Origin: DATHAP01 sp963762865
Lineage (GTDB): Bacteria > Actinomycetota > Actinomycetes > JACCUZ01
Length of the DNA stretch: 64,000 nucleotides
Assembly (NCBI GenBank): GCA_963762865.1
Contig: CAVXNC010000017.1
Coordinates: forward strand, 62,001-126,000
Direction: 5' to 3'
Shown here: positions 50,984-58,853 of the stretch, in pieces
How positions within the stretch are numbered: the stretch's first letter is position 1
Layout: the number at the start of each line of letters is the position of its first letter
The notes under the pieces: generated by a model
The model's database searches: none
What the model was told of the DNA's origin: nothing
What the model saw: only the letters and a program-made list of their open reading frames with translations
Made by a program: the position numbers and the translations under genes

Positions 50984-51808
50984 GTGAGCACCGACCGGGC
51001 GATCCGCACGATGGTGGCGACGGGCGACTCGTTCACCGAAGGACTCGAGGACGACCTCGGCCCCGGCGGGCGGCACCTCGGCTGGGCCGACCGCGTCGCG
51101 GCGGCGCTGGCGACTGCTGCCGCGCCGGACGGCATCCGCTACGCCAACCTCGCCGTCCGCGGCCGGCTGCTCGACCAGGTCGTCGACGAGCAGCTGCCGG
51201 TCGCGCTCGACCTGCGGCCGGACCTGGTGACCTTCCACGCCGGCCCCAACGACGTGCTGCGGCCGCGCACCGACGTCGCCGCGGTCCTGCGCCGCTACGA
51301 CCGCGCGGTCGGTCTGCTCCGCGACGCCGGCGTGCCGACCGTGCTCTTCACGGTCATCGAGCGAGCGGGCGGCACCGGGCGAACGGCGCAACGACTGGCC
51401 TCCCGCTTCGCCGCCTTCAACGACGGCGTCCGCGACGTCGCCGAGCGGCATGGTGCCCTGCTGGTCGACCAGGGCGCGGTGGCCGCCCTGCAGGACCGGC
51501 GCCTCTGGCACGAGGACCGGCTGCACCTGGCGCCTGCCGGCCACGAGCGGGTGGCCGCCGCCGTCCTGCACCGGCTCGGCGTCACCAGTCCCGACCTGCT
51601 GGGCGGCGACGCCGGGTGGTGGGAGGTCCCGCTCGACATCGCCCCGCGCCGCCCGCGCAGCCACGACGTCGTGCAGGACGTCCGGTGGGTACGTCGCTAC
51701 CTCCTGCCCTGGGTGAGCCGCCGCCTGCGTGGCGTGTCGAGCGGCGACGGCCTGGCGCCCAAGCACGTCGAGCTGGTCGACGTGGTGCCCCGGCCACGGG
51801 GAGACTGA
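50984..51808 (+). CDS. SGNH/GDSL-type hydrolase
   Basis: A 274-residue SGNH hydrolase. Block I is MVATGDSFTEGLED (nucleophile Ser), block III is FHAGPNDVLRPRTD (GxND) and block V is WHEDRLHLAPAGHERVA (catalytic Asp and His). No signal peptide, so the esterase probably acts inside the cell. GTG 50984 was chosen; an ATG at 51011 is next. It diverges from the DinB-CDF operon, with 11 bases between starts. Confidence 0.9.
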   Translation: MSTDRAIRTMVATGDSFTEGLEDDLGPGGRHLGWADRVAAALATAAAPDGIRYANLAVRGRLLDQVVDEQLPVALDLRPDLVTFHAGPNDVLRPRTDVAAVLRRYDRAVGLLRDAGVPTVLFTVIERAGGTGRTAQRLASRFAAFNDGVRDVAERHGALLVDQGAVAALQDRRLWHEDRLHLAPAGHERVAAAVLHRLGVTSPDLLGGDAGWWEVPLDIAPRRPRSHDVVQDVRWVRRYLLPWVSRRLRGVSSGDGLAPKHVELVDVVPRPRGD

Positions 51809-51812
51809 GCAG

Positions 51813-52274
51813 ATGCCGTCTCGACGCAGGTTCGACCCGCGCGGCTGGTCGGTCGGCCTGTGGGTCGTGATCCTCGTCGCGGCCGCCCTGGTCGGGTCGG
51901 TGACCGTCTCGGCCGCCACCCGCGACACCGACTGCTTCCCCGGCCGGCTCCGGGCCGCGCCCGGGACGGCGGCCCCGGGTGACACGGTGCGCATCACCGC
52001 GGCGGCCTTCCCGTGCGACCGGAGCTACCACCGCGGCGCGCTCTACGGGCTGCGGTTCCGCTCCGGGAGCTCGGCCGAGGTGATCGACCTCGGCAGCTTC
52101 CCGGTGGCCACCGACGGCTCGTTCGAGGCCGAGGTCACCGTCCCGGAGATCGCCACTCCGGGCACCGGCGCGTTCATCGTCACCGGCTTCGACATCCGTG
52201 ACGTGTTCGCCGACCTGTGCGACGACGGCAGCAGCGGATGCGCGCCGTACACCGCGGGCATCAGGGTGACCTGA
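51813..52274 (+). CDS. exported protein, single-domain, unknown function
   Basis: A 153-residue protein with an uncleaved or lipid-free signal-anchor (WSVGLWVVILVAAALVGSVT, residues 12-31). The outer part has two or more Cys pairs (DTDCFPGRL, AAFPCDRSYH, LCDDGSSGCAPY) and a beta-rich pattern resembling Ig-like modules (APGDTVRITAAAFPC, TDGSFEAEVTVPEIATPG). No family recognised. It begins four bases after the GDSL stop, so both are probably one transcript. Confidence 0.65.
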   Translation: MPSRRRFDPRGWSVGLWVVILVAAALVGSVTVSAATRDTDCFPGRLRAAPGTAAPGDTVRITAAAFPCDRSYHRGALYGLRFRSGSSAEVIDLGSFPVATDGSFEAEVTVPEIATPGTGAFIVTGFDIRDVFADLCDDGSSGCAPYTAGIRVT

Positions 52275-52283
52275 CCGCCGGAC

Positions 52284-52661
52284 TCAGCCCTGCGGGATGC
52301 GGATCTCCCGGCCCCTCAGCCGCGCGATGTCGATGACCACGGCCTCCGGGAGCGGGTTGCGGGCGGTGAAGCGGATCGTGCCCTTGGAGAGCTTGAAGCC
52401 CTCGAGCCGGTCCGCGACGGCGGCCACCACGGCCGGGCTGAAGGGGAAGACGCTGAGATGGTCGGCGGCGGCCCGGAAGCCGAGCAGTGGCTTGCCGTCC
52501 AGCAGCAGCGCGGCGAGGCCGTAGCTGGTGCCCTCCGTCGTGCCGGGGACGGACCGGGTCGCGATGCCGCGCACCCGGTCGAGCGCCTCGCGGTCGGCCG
52601 CCCGCAGCGTGCCGAGGTACGCCGTCAGAGGCCCGTCCGGCCCGGTCGACCCGGCCGTCAC
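52284..52661 (-). CDS. DUF1801 (YdhG/MmcQ-like) domain protein
   Basis: A 125-residue protein with DUF1801 features: LGTLRAADREALDRVRGIAT, GTSYGLAALLLDGKPLLGFR, HLSVFPFSPAVV and GFKLSKGTIRFTARNPLPEA. Function unknown; the fold is shared with YjbR/frataxin-like proteins. GTG 52661 overlaps the stop of the GH3 gene (GTGA). It shares a transcript with that gene. Confidence 0.75.
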   Translation of the reverse strand: MTAGSTGPDGPLTAYLGTLRAADREALDRVRGIATRSVPGTTEGTSYGLAALLLDGKPLLGFRAAADHLSVFPFSPAVVAAVADRLEGFKLSKGTIRFTARNPLPEAVVIDIARLRGREIRIPQG

Positions 52662-53980
52662 GACGCCTCTGCCGCGAGTCGCTGCTGGTAGATCCGCAGC
52701 GCTTCCACCCGGGTAGCCGCCTCGGTCAGCCGCTCCTCGGGGATCCGGCCGCTCCGCACCGCCCCGAGCACCGCGCGCCGGGCCCGCATCGGCTTGGGCG
52801 AGTTGAGCACCAGGTCGTTGCCTGCGAGCAGCGAGCGGATCGCGCCCTCGGCGACCCCGTACTTGCCGAAGACCGGCCCCATGCCCTGCGAGTCGGTGAT
52901 CGCGACCCCCTGGAAGCCCAGGTCGTCGCGGAGCACCCGGGTGATGACCGCCTCGCTCAGCGACGCCGGCATGCCCTTCTCGACCGACGGGACCGCGACG
53001 TGGCCGGTCATCACGACCGGCGCGCCGGCGTCGACCGCCGCGCGGAAGGTCACCAGGTCGGTGCGGTCCAGCAGGTCGAGCGGCTTGGGCTGCACCGGCA
53101 GCGAGTGGTGGCTGTCGCCGGTCACCGTCCCGAGCCCGGGGAAGTGCTTCACGGCCGGGACGAGGCCGGCGGCCAGGTAGCCACGGATCGTCGCGACGAC
53201 CATCCTCGCCGCGACCTTGCGGTCGGAGGAGTAGGTGCGCGACCCCATGACCGACGTCCCGTCCGGGTCGACGTCGGCGACCGGCGCCAGCACCATCGTC
53301 ACGCCCAGGCCACGCAGCGTCCGTCCGTTTGCCAGGGCAACCTTCCGGGCGTACGCCGCACTGCCGCTCTGACCGATCGACTGCGCCGACGGGACGACGT
53401 CGACGCCCTCCTTGAGGCGCTGCACGACGCCGCCCTCCTGGTCCATCGACACGAGGAGCGGCAGGCCGTCGGGCCCGTCACCGTTGCGGTGCAGGACGCG
53501 GGCGAGACGGCGGACCTGGTCCGCGTTGCCGATGACCTCCGGGCGGAGGAAGAAGCCGCCGAAGGGGTGCCCGGCGGCGACCTCGGCGGGGGAGTCGACG
53601 CCGTGCATCAGCTGGTTCTGCGCCGCCTCTGCGGCCGTGGGTGCCTCGCCGTCGTAGCCCCAGAAGCCGGGCATCAGGACCGTGGCGACCCGGTCGGCGT
53701 CGGACATGCCGTCGACCAGGTCGCGGGCCCGGGCGATCTCGCCCTCGGTGGGGCCCCAGCCGGAGGGGGTGTCCGGGTCGACCGAGGGACTCTCGGACGC
53801 GCCGTCGGGCGACGCTGCCGGGCTCGGGCCGCCGCCCGCGGCGCGGGGACCCGGCGCGCCGTCGTCGCCGGAGAGCAGCCCACAGCCGCTCAGGGCGAGG
53901 GCGAGGACGGGGACCAGGAGGAGATGAGTGGTCCGGGCACGGGGGCGCGACCGGAGGGAGGTCGTCGGGCTGCGAGGCAT
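52658..53980 (-). CDS. nagZ: GH3 beta-N-acetylhexosaminidase (NagZ-like) lipoprotein
   Basis: A 440-residue GH3 enzyme with a lipobox (VLALALSGCGLLSG, Cys about residue 28) and a Ser/Pro-rich linker. NagZ hallmarks: KHFPGLGTVTGDSHHSLP (the KHxxGxG...D-S-H loop supplying the general acid) and FQGVAITDSQGMGP (nucleophile Asp). NagZ enzymes remove N-acetylglucosamine in wall recycling; as a lipoprotein it should act outside the membrane. ATG 53980 was chosen because GGGAGG lies nine bases ahead; ATG 53989 directly abuts the same GGGAGG. The open frame reaching 55255 is only lack of stops. Confidence 0.9.
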   Translation of the reverse strand: MPRSPTTSLRSRPRARTTHLLLVPVLALALSGCGLLSGDDGAPGPRAAGGGPSPAASPDGASESPSVDPDTPSGWGPTEGEIARARDLVDGMSDADRVATVLMPGFWGYDGEAPTAAEAAQNQLMHGVDSPAEVAAGHPFGGFFLRPEVIGNADQVRRLARVLHRNGDGPDGLPLLVSMDQEGGVVQRLKEGVDVVPSAQSIGQSGSAAYARKVALANGRTLRGLGVTMVLAPVADVDPDGTSVMGSRTYSSDRKVAARMVVATIRGYLAAGLVPAVKHFPGLGTVTGDSHHSLPVQPKPLDLLDRTDLVTFRAAVDAGAPVVMTGHVAVPSVEKGMPASLSEAVITRVLRDDLGFQGVAITDSQGMGPVFGKYGVAEGAIRSLLAGNDLVLNSPKPMRARRAVLGAVRSGRIPEERLTEAATRVEALRIYQQRLAAEAS

Positions 53981-54034
53981 CGCGGCCATCCTCCCATCGG
54001 GCTCACCGTGCCGCGCCGACCGTAGGCTCGGCCG

Positions 54035-54307
54035 GTGCCCGGACCGTCCAGCAGCCCCGAGCCCGAGCCGGTGCCGCAGCGGCTGCCGCTGGCCGACCGG
54101 GCGCTGACCGAGCCGCACCCGGACCGGCTCGCGCCGGACCACCCTGGCCGCGACGCGGTCCTCGCCGCGCACGCGACGGCGCTCGAGCGTGGGGATGCCG
54201 GCTACCTCGACCCGGCCAGCGGGCTGTTCGTCCTGACGGCCGGCTTCCTGGCCGACCGCGGCACCTGTTGCGGCCGTGGTTGCCGGCACTGCCCCTACCT
54301 GTCCTAG
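54035..54307 (+). CDS. DUF5522 family protein
   Basis: A 90-residue protein ending GTCCGRGCRHCPYLS, a four-Cys cluster typical of DUF5522, with LDPASGLFVLTAGFLADRG before it. A metal site is likely; function unknown. GTG 54035. It is followed by the 1-kb gene-free stretch. Confidence 0.75.
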   Translation: MPGPSSSPEPEPVPQRLPLADRALTEPHPDRLAPDHPGRDAVLAAHATALERGDAGYLDPASGLFVLTAGFLADRGTCCGRGCRHCPYLS

Positions 54308-54360
54308 CCGGTCTCCAGGCCACCGACGGCGTCCACATCGTGAGATTGCCGTCCACCTGC

Positions 54361-54457
54361 CTGTGGATCCACCGGTGGATGAACGCGGGGTGACCGGTGG
54401 ACAACGGGGTCCGGTCGGGGGACAACCCGTCCCCACCTGTGGAGATCCCTGTGGACC
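54361..54457 (+). other. cluster of DnaA-box-like sequences
   Basis: Within about 100 bases there are five sites close to TTATCCACA/TTGTCCACA. On the plus strand they read CTGTGGATC, CGGTGGATG, GGTGGACAA, CTGTGGAGA and CTGTGGACC; the best is 8 of 9. This is denser than expected by eye, but no AT-rich unwinding element or dnaA/dnaN gene is near, so this is not an obvious origin. A DnaA-titration site or coincidence are both possible. Confidence 0.3.
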
Positions 54458-54490
54458 CGAAAACTCCCCGAATTTGCTTGCCGATAGGCC

Positions 54491-54520
54491 TTGTGGGGGT
54501 CGGCGTCCGGGCACTAGAAA
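54491..54520 (+). promoter_or_regulatory. candidate promoter of the hairpin-array RNA
   Basis: TTGTGG (54491-54496), 18 bases, TAGAAA (54515-54520). It is the only AT-rich -10-like box in the gap and points toward the hairpin array. Weak on its own; supported by the terminator at the far end. Confidence 0.3.
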
Positions 54521-54636
54521 TTGCCTCACGTCACCGGCAACGGGGACCGGCCCGGGGGAGACCTCGGGGCGTCGGGAGCAGCGGGAGACCGCGGCTACCG
54601 GCGGGTTCTCGTGAAAGGTGACTGGTTCCGCGGAGT

Positions 54637-55222
54637 GGACGGCCGAGCGATCGGTCGCCCGGCCCACGGGACCGTGCCACGAGGCGACCTGCCGAGCAAT
54701 CGGGAGGCATCGGGCGAGGCACACGTGACCGGAGGCGCGCCGACCGAGCAATCGGACGATGAGCGGACCGGTCGCGCAGCTCCGAGGCGCACCGGCTGAG
54801 CGATCAGCGGGAGAGCGGGCGGGGCGAGTCCTGGAGCGCACCGGCCGAGCAATCGGTCGGAGAGCGGACGGGGCGACGTCCTGAGACGCACCGACCGAGC
54901 AATCGGACGGGAAGCGGGCAGGGCGGTCTCGAGGCGCACCGGCCGAGCGATCGGCAGGAGAGCGGACGGGACACCGACTCGACAGCTGAGCCGGCCGAGC
55001 AATCGGACGGGGAGGCGACTGAGACGGACGGCGTGGCGCAGCGCACCGGCCGAGCAATCGGCGGGAGAGCGGACGACACGTCAGCGTGGCGCAGCGCGCC
55101 GGCCGAGCAATCGGGCGGAGAGCGGGCGGCACGCACGCCGCGCAGCGCGGTCCGGCCGAGCGATCGGCCGGAGAAGCGAGCCCGGCGGATGTCCGGTGAC
55201 GCCGAGCGCCGAGCAATCGGCG
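54637..55222 (+). repeat. array of 12 short inverted repeats at about 51-bp spacing
   Basis: The core CCGGCCGA-GCAA-TCGGnnGG occurs 12 times with GAGC positions at 54645, 54694, 54746, 54798, 54847, 54897, 54945, 54997, 55052, 55105, 55158 and 55211. Loops are GCAA (eight copies) or GCGA (four). A GGAGAGCGG-like motif follows several stems, and a GCGCACC-like motif precedes them. All copies have the same orientation. The segments between copies are partly conserved, unlike CRISPR spacers. About 51 bp is close to five helical turns. Confidence 0.85.
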
Positions 55223-55244
55223 GTCGGCGACACAGGACTGGCGG

Positions 55245-55273
55245 AGCCCCTCCAACTCATGCGTGGAGGGGCT
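55245..55273 (+). terminator. terminator closing the hairpin array
   Basis: AGCCCCTCCA (55245-55254), nine-base loop, TGGAGGGGCT (55264-55273), then TTTCGTCATT. It is a perfect 10-bp stem with a T-rich tail on the plus strand only, so it ends rightward transcription out of the array rather than the leftward aldo/keto reductase transcript. Confidence 0.75.
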
Positions 55274-55322
55274 TTCGTCATTCCTGGGCGTTCTCCGTCC
55301 TGGCTTTCCTTGCCCCTGGGCC

Positions 55323-56339
55323 TCAGATGTGGACCGGCGACATGTCCGGGTAGCGGTCGCCCGCGGTCACCCCGACGGGCAGCACCTCGTCCAGCCGGGC
55401 CAGGTCCTTGTCGTCGAGCGACACCTCGAGGGCCTCGACGTTCTGCTCGAGGTTCTGGACCCTGGTGGTCCCCGGGATCGGCACCACGTCCTCGCCGCGG
55501 GCGAGCACCCAGGCCAGGGCCAGCTGGCTCGCGGTGACGCCCTTGTCGTCGGCGATCTCGCGGACCCGGTCGACCAGCTCGAGGTTGCGCGCGAAGTTGT
55601 CGCCCTGGAAGCGCGGGTGGTTGCGGCGCAGGTCGTCGGGCGCCAGGTCGTCGATGCTGCGGAAGCGGCCGGACAGGAAGCCCCGGCCGAGTGGCGAGTA
55701 GGCGACGAAGCCGATGCCCAGCTCGCGGACCGTGTCGAGGACCCCGTTCTCCTCGACGTCGCGGGTCCACAGCGACCACTCGGTCTGCACCGCGGTGACC
55801 GGGTGCACCGCATGCGCCTTGCGGATCGTCGCGGCCGAGGCCTCGGAGATGCCGAGGTGGCGGACCTTGCCGGCCGCGACGACCTCGGACAGGGCGCCCC
55901 AGGTCTCCTCGACGGGCGTGTCGCGGTCGACGCGGTGCTGGTAGTAGAGGTCGACATGATCCACGCCGAGCCGCCGGAGCGAGTCGTCGATGGCCTTCCG
56001 GACGTACTCCGGACGACCGCTCACGCCGCGGCGACTCCCGTCCTCGCCGCGGACGTTGCCGAACTTGGTCGCCAGCTGCACCTCGTCGCGGCGCCCCGCG
56101 ACCGCCCGGCCCACGAGCTCCTCGTTGGTGAACGGCCCGTACATGTCGGCGGTGTCCAGCAGGGTCACGCCGAGGTCGAGGGCGCGGTGGATCGTCTCGG
56201 TCGAGCGGGCCTCGTCCCGGCCGCTGTAGAACTCGCTCATGCCCATGCAGCCCAGCCCGAGCGCGGAGACGGTGAGCCCGCCCTGGTGGGTGCCGAGCGT
56301 GCGGGTGGGGACGGGCGTGGCGGAGGTCGAAGAGGTCAT
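55323..56339 (-). CDS. aldo/keto reductase
   Basis: A 338-residue AKR with the catalytic tetrad placed as usual: Asp and Tyr in LLDTADMYGPFTNEELVG, Lys in VQLATKFGNVRG and His in VDLYYQHRVDRDTPVE. It also shows VTAVQTEWSLWTRDVEENGV and AYSPLGRGFLSGRF. It uses NADPH to reduce aldehydes or ketones; the substrate is unknown. ATG 56339 follows AGGAG. It is divergent from the response regulator gene. Confidence 0.92.
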   Translation of the reverse strand: MTSSTSATPVPTRTLGTHQGGLTVSALGLGCMGMSEFYSGRDEARSTETIHRALDLGVTLLDTADMYGPFTNEELVGRAVAGRRDEVQLATKFGNVRGEDGSRRGVSGRPEYVRKAIDDSLRRLGVDHVDLYYQHRVDRDTPVEETWGALSEVVAAGKVRHLGISEASAATIRKAHAVHPVTAVQTEWSLWTRDVEENGVLDTVRELGIGFVAYSPLGRGFLSGRFRSIDDLAPDDLRRNHPRFQGDNFARNLELVDRVREIADDKGVTASQLALAWVLARGEDVVPIPGTTRVQNLEQNVEALEVSLDDKDLARLDEVLPVGVTAGDRYPDMSPVHI

Positions 56340-56430
56340 GTGCTCCTGCCTACCCCACGTAGGCTGGTGATCCCACCTCACAGGGACCTCACAGGGAGTC
56401 CGCAGCGGCCCGGCAGCGGGGGGCCAGACG

Positions 56431-57246
56431 ATGGGTCACATGACGACGACCAGCACACGTTCCGGCGCGTCCGGCCCAAGTACCAAGCAGCCAGTGACCA
56501 AGCCCAGCACGGAGCAGCCAGTGACCAGCGGCGAGCGGCAGGACTCGACCCCCGAGGCCCGGCTGCTCGTGGTGGACGACGAGCCCAACATCCTCGAGCT
56601 GCTCGCGACCAGCCTGCGCTTCGCCGGCTTCGAGGTGGCCACGGCGACCAACGGGCGCGACGCCCTGGCCGAGGCCCGTCGCTACCGGCCAGACCTCGTC
56701 GTCCTGGACGTGATGATGCCCGACATGGACGGCTTCGCGGTCGTCCGGCGGATGCGCGGAGAGGGGTCGACGGCTCCCGTCCTCTTCCTGACCGCCCGTG
56801 ACGCCACCGAGGACAAGGTGACCGGGCTGACGGTCGGCGGTGACGACTACGTCACCAAGCCGTTCAGCCTCGAGGAGATCGTCGCCCGGATCAGGGCGGT
56901 CCTCCGTCGTACGTCCGCACGCGGCTCCGCTGCGGAGGCCCCCTCGCGGCTGACCTTCGCCGACATCGAGCTCGACGACGACACCCACGAGGTGTGGAAG
57001 GCCGGCGAGCTGGTCGCCCTGTCGCCCACCGAGTTCAAGCTGCTGCGCTACTTCATGCAGAACGCCGGCCGGGTGTTGTCCAAGTCGCAGATCCTGGACC
57101 ACGTGTGGCACTACGACTTCGGCGGCGAGGCCAACGTGGTCGAGTCCTACGTCTCCTACCTGCGCCGGAAGGTCGACACCTCCGAGCCCCGCCTGCTGCA
57201 CACGCTTCGTGGTGTCGGGTACGTCTTGCGCGTCCCGCGGGGCTGA
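56431..57246 (+). CDS. OmpR-family response regulator
   Basis: A 271-residue regulator. The receiver domain (residues 44-160) has the acidic pair LLVVDDEP, phospho-acceptor Asp93 in LVVLDVMMPDMDG, and LFLTARDATEDKVTGL with DDYVTKPFS. The winged-helix output domain (172-270) includes LSPTEFKLLRYFMQNAGRVL and VESYVSYLRRKVD. The sequence resembles the mycobacterial TrcR/TcrA group. The first 40 residues are a polar Ser/Thr/Pro-rich extension. The kinase gene starts eight bases after the stop. Confidence 0.93.
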   Translation: MGHMTTTSTRSGASGPSTKQPVTKPSTEQPVTSGERQDSTPEARLLVVDDEPNILELLATSLRFAGFEVATATNGRDALAEARRYRPDLVVLDVMMPDMDGFAVVRRMRGEGSTAPVLFLTARDATEDKVTGLTVGGDDYVTKPFSLEEIVARIRAVLRRTSARGSAAEAPSRLTFADIELDDDTHEVWKAGELVALSPTEFKLLRYFMQNAGRVLSKSQILDHVWHYDFGGEANVVESYVSYLRRKVDTSEPRLLHTLRGVGYVLRVPRG

Positions 57247-57254
57247 TCGCTGCG

Positions 57255-58853
57255 ATGGCCACCACCGACGTCTCCCGCCTGCTGGCCAGGACGCCGCTGC
57301 GCGTCCGGCTGGTGGCTGCCTTCGTGGCGTTGGTGGCGGTCGCCCTGGCGATCACCGGCTTCACAGTCACGACCGTGCTGCGCACCTACCTGGTGGGTCA
57401 GGTGGACGAGGACCTCGGCCGGCCGCTGCCGGACAACCGCCAAGGTGGCCTGCCGGGCATGGGCGAGCAGGACGGGCCGTTCGATCCGAACCGTGCCGAG
57501 TTCTACCTCCTGGCCACCGCGGCCGGGGCCCGTCTGCAGGTCGGCAACAACGGGCTCGAGCTCAACCCGCCGGCCCTGAGCCGGGAACGGATCAGCACTG
57601 CGAGCACTGAGCCCTTCACCGTGCGGGCCGCCGGCGGTGGACCGGCCTGGCGGGTCGTCGTCCAGCCGACGAACCTCACGGTCAACGGCGAGCAGACGGT
57701 CTTCGTCCGCGCGATCTCGCTCGGCGACGTGCAGGCGACGACTCGCCAGCTGCTGGTCATCGAGCTGCTGGTCGGCGGGCTGGCGCTGGTGCTCATGGCG
57801 GGCGTCGGCTACCTCGTCGTCCGCCGCAGTCTCCGCCCCCTCGAGAAGGTCGAGTCGACGGCCGCGGCGATCGCCGCAGGCGACCTGAGCCGCCGGGTGC
57901 CGGAGAGCGACGAGCACACCGAGGTCGGCCGGCTCTCCGGCGCCTTCAACTCGATGGTCGACCAGATCGAGACCGCCTTCCGTGAGCGGGAGGCCTCCGA
58001 GTCGGCCGCGCGGACCAGCGAGGACCGGATGCGCCGGTTCGTCGCCGACGCGAGCCACGAGCTGCGCACGCCGCTCACGTCCATCCGCGGCTTCGCCGAG
58101 CTCTACCGGCAGGGCGCCGTCCGGGAGACCGCCGAGCTGGACCGGATGATGCGGCGGGTCGAGGACGAGGCCTCCCGGATGGGGCTGCTCGTCGAGGACC
58201 TGCTGCTGCTCGCCCGGCTGGACCAGCAGCGACCGCTGCGTCAGGAGCGGGTCGACCTCCTCGAGGTCGTGTCCGATGCGGCACACGATGCCCGGGTGCT
58301 GGCGCCCGACCGGCAGATCGACCTCGATGTCTCCGGCGACGAGCCGCCGGTCGTTCTCGGTGACGACGCGCGGCTCCGGCAGGTGGTCACCAACCTGGTG
58401 TCCAACGCCCTCACGCACACCCCAGCCGGGACGCCCGTGGCGCTGACCCTGCAGACCGGGCGGCGTCCCGGACCGGGCGACCACGACCACGGCCACGTCC
58501 CCGGGCAAGGCTGGGTCCGGGTCGGCGTCCACGACCAGGGTCCGGGGCTCTCGGACGAGGACCGCGAGCGGGTCTTCGAGCGCTTCTACCGCGCGGACAA
58601 GTCGCGGACCAGGGCGGCCGGGGGGAGCGGGCTCGGGCTCTCCATCGTGGCCGCACTCGTCGCGGCGCACGGCGGCGTCGTCACCGTCGAGTCGGAGCAC
58701 GGGCGGGGCAGCTCGTTCCTGGTCGACCTGCCGCTTTCACAGGTCGCTGCCAGCCCGGTCACAGGTCCGGAGCCGACCATCGAGGACATGCCCAGCGACG
58801 AAGCCAGCGACTCTCCGGCCAGCGAGGTGCCCCGTGCAGCCCACCGACCCTGA
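57255..58853 (+). CDS. sensor histidine kinase
   Basis: A 532-residue kinase with two membrane segments (about residues 19-41 and 168-190) around a 125-residue sensor domain, HAMP (VVRRSLRPLEKVESTAAAIA), then HisKA with phospho-accepting His268 in FVADASHELRTPLTSIRGF. The ATPase part has NLVSNALTHTPAGT (N box), VHDQGPGLSDED (G1) and GGSGLGLSIVAALV (G2). A His-rich insertion (GPGDHDHGHVPGQG) lies between N and G1, which is unusual. It pairs with the response regulator, and its last 20 bases overlap the next gene. Confidence 0.93.
   Translation: MATTDVSRLLARTPLRVRLVAAFVALVAVALAITGFTVTTVLRTYLVGQVDEDLGRPLPDNRQGGLPGMGEQDGPFDPNRAEFYLLATAAGARLQVGNNGLELNPPALSRERISTASTEPFTVRAAGGGPAWRVVVQPTNLTVNGEQTVFVRAISLGDVQATTRQLLVIELLVGGLALVLMAGVGYLVVRRSLRPLEKVESTAAAIAAGDLSRRVPESDEHTEVGRLSGAFNSMVDQIETAFREREASESAARTSEDRMRRFVADASHELRTPLTSIRGFAELYRQGAVRETAELDRMMRRVEDEASRMGLLVEDLLLLARLDQQRPLRQERVDLLEVVSDAAHDARVLAPDRQIDLDVSGDEPPVVLGDDARLRQVVTNLVSNALTHTPAGTPVALTLQTGRRPGPGDHDHGHVPGQGWVRVGVHDQGPGLSDEDRERVFERFYRADKSRTRAAGGSGLGLSIVAALVAAHGGVVTVESEHGRGSSFLVDLPLSQVAASPVTGPEPTIEDMPSDEASDSPASEVPRAAHRP

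Larger units (their letters stand above)
54527..55283 (+). ncRNA. candidate structured RNA carrying 12 hairpins (novel)
   Basis: A gene-free stretch starting after a possible promoter and ending in an intrinsic terminator with a T-rich tail on the plus strand. It contains 12 evenly spaced hairpins with GCAA or GCGA loops, both members of the GNRA class. Stem changes are compensated in several copies. The repeat spacing (48-55 bases) is not a multiple of three, so the array is not a coding repeat even though some frames lack stops. Orientation is inferred from the terminator and from the loops, which are GNRA only on the plus strand. Transcription has not been shown. Confidence 0.4.

Noticed and set aside
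54637..55222. CRISPR array
   Set aside because: Repeats are short, imperfect inverted repeats, the spacers share sequence with each other, and there are no cas genes in the window.
52658..55255. One very long minus-strand gene covering the GH3 enzyme and the repeat array
   Set aside because: The GH3 protein has its own ribosome-binding site, start and lipoprotein signal at 53980. The upstream part is stop-free only because of base composition, and its repeats are out of step with codons.
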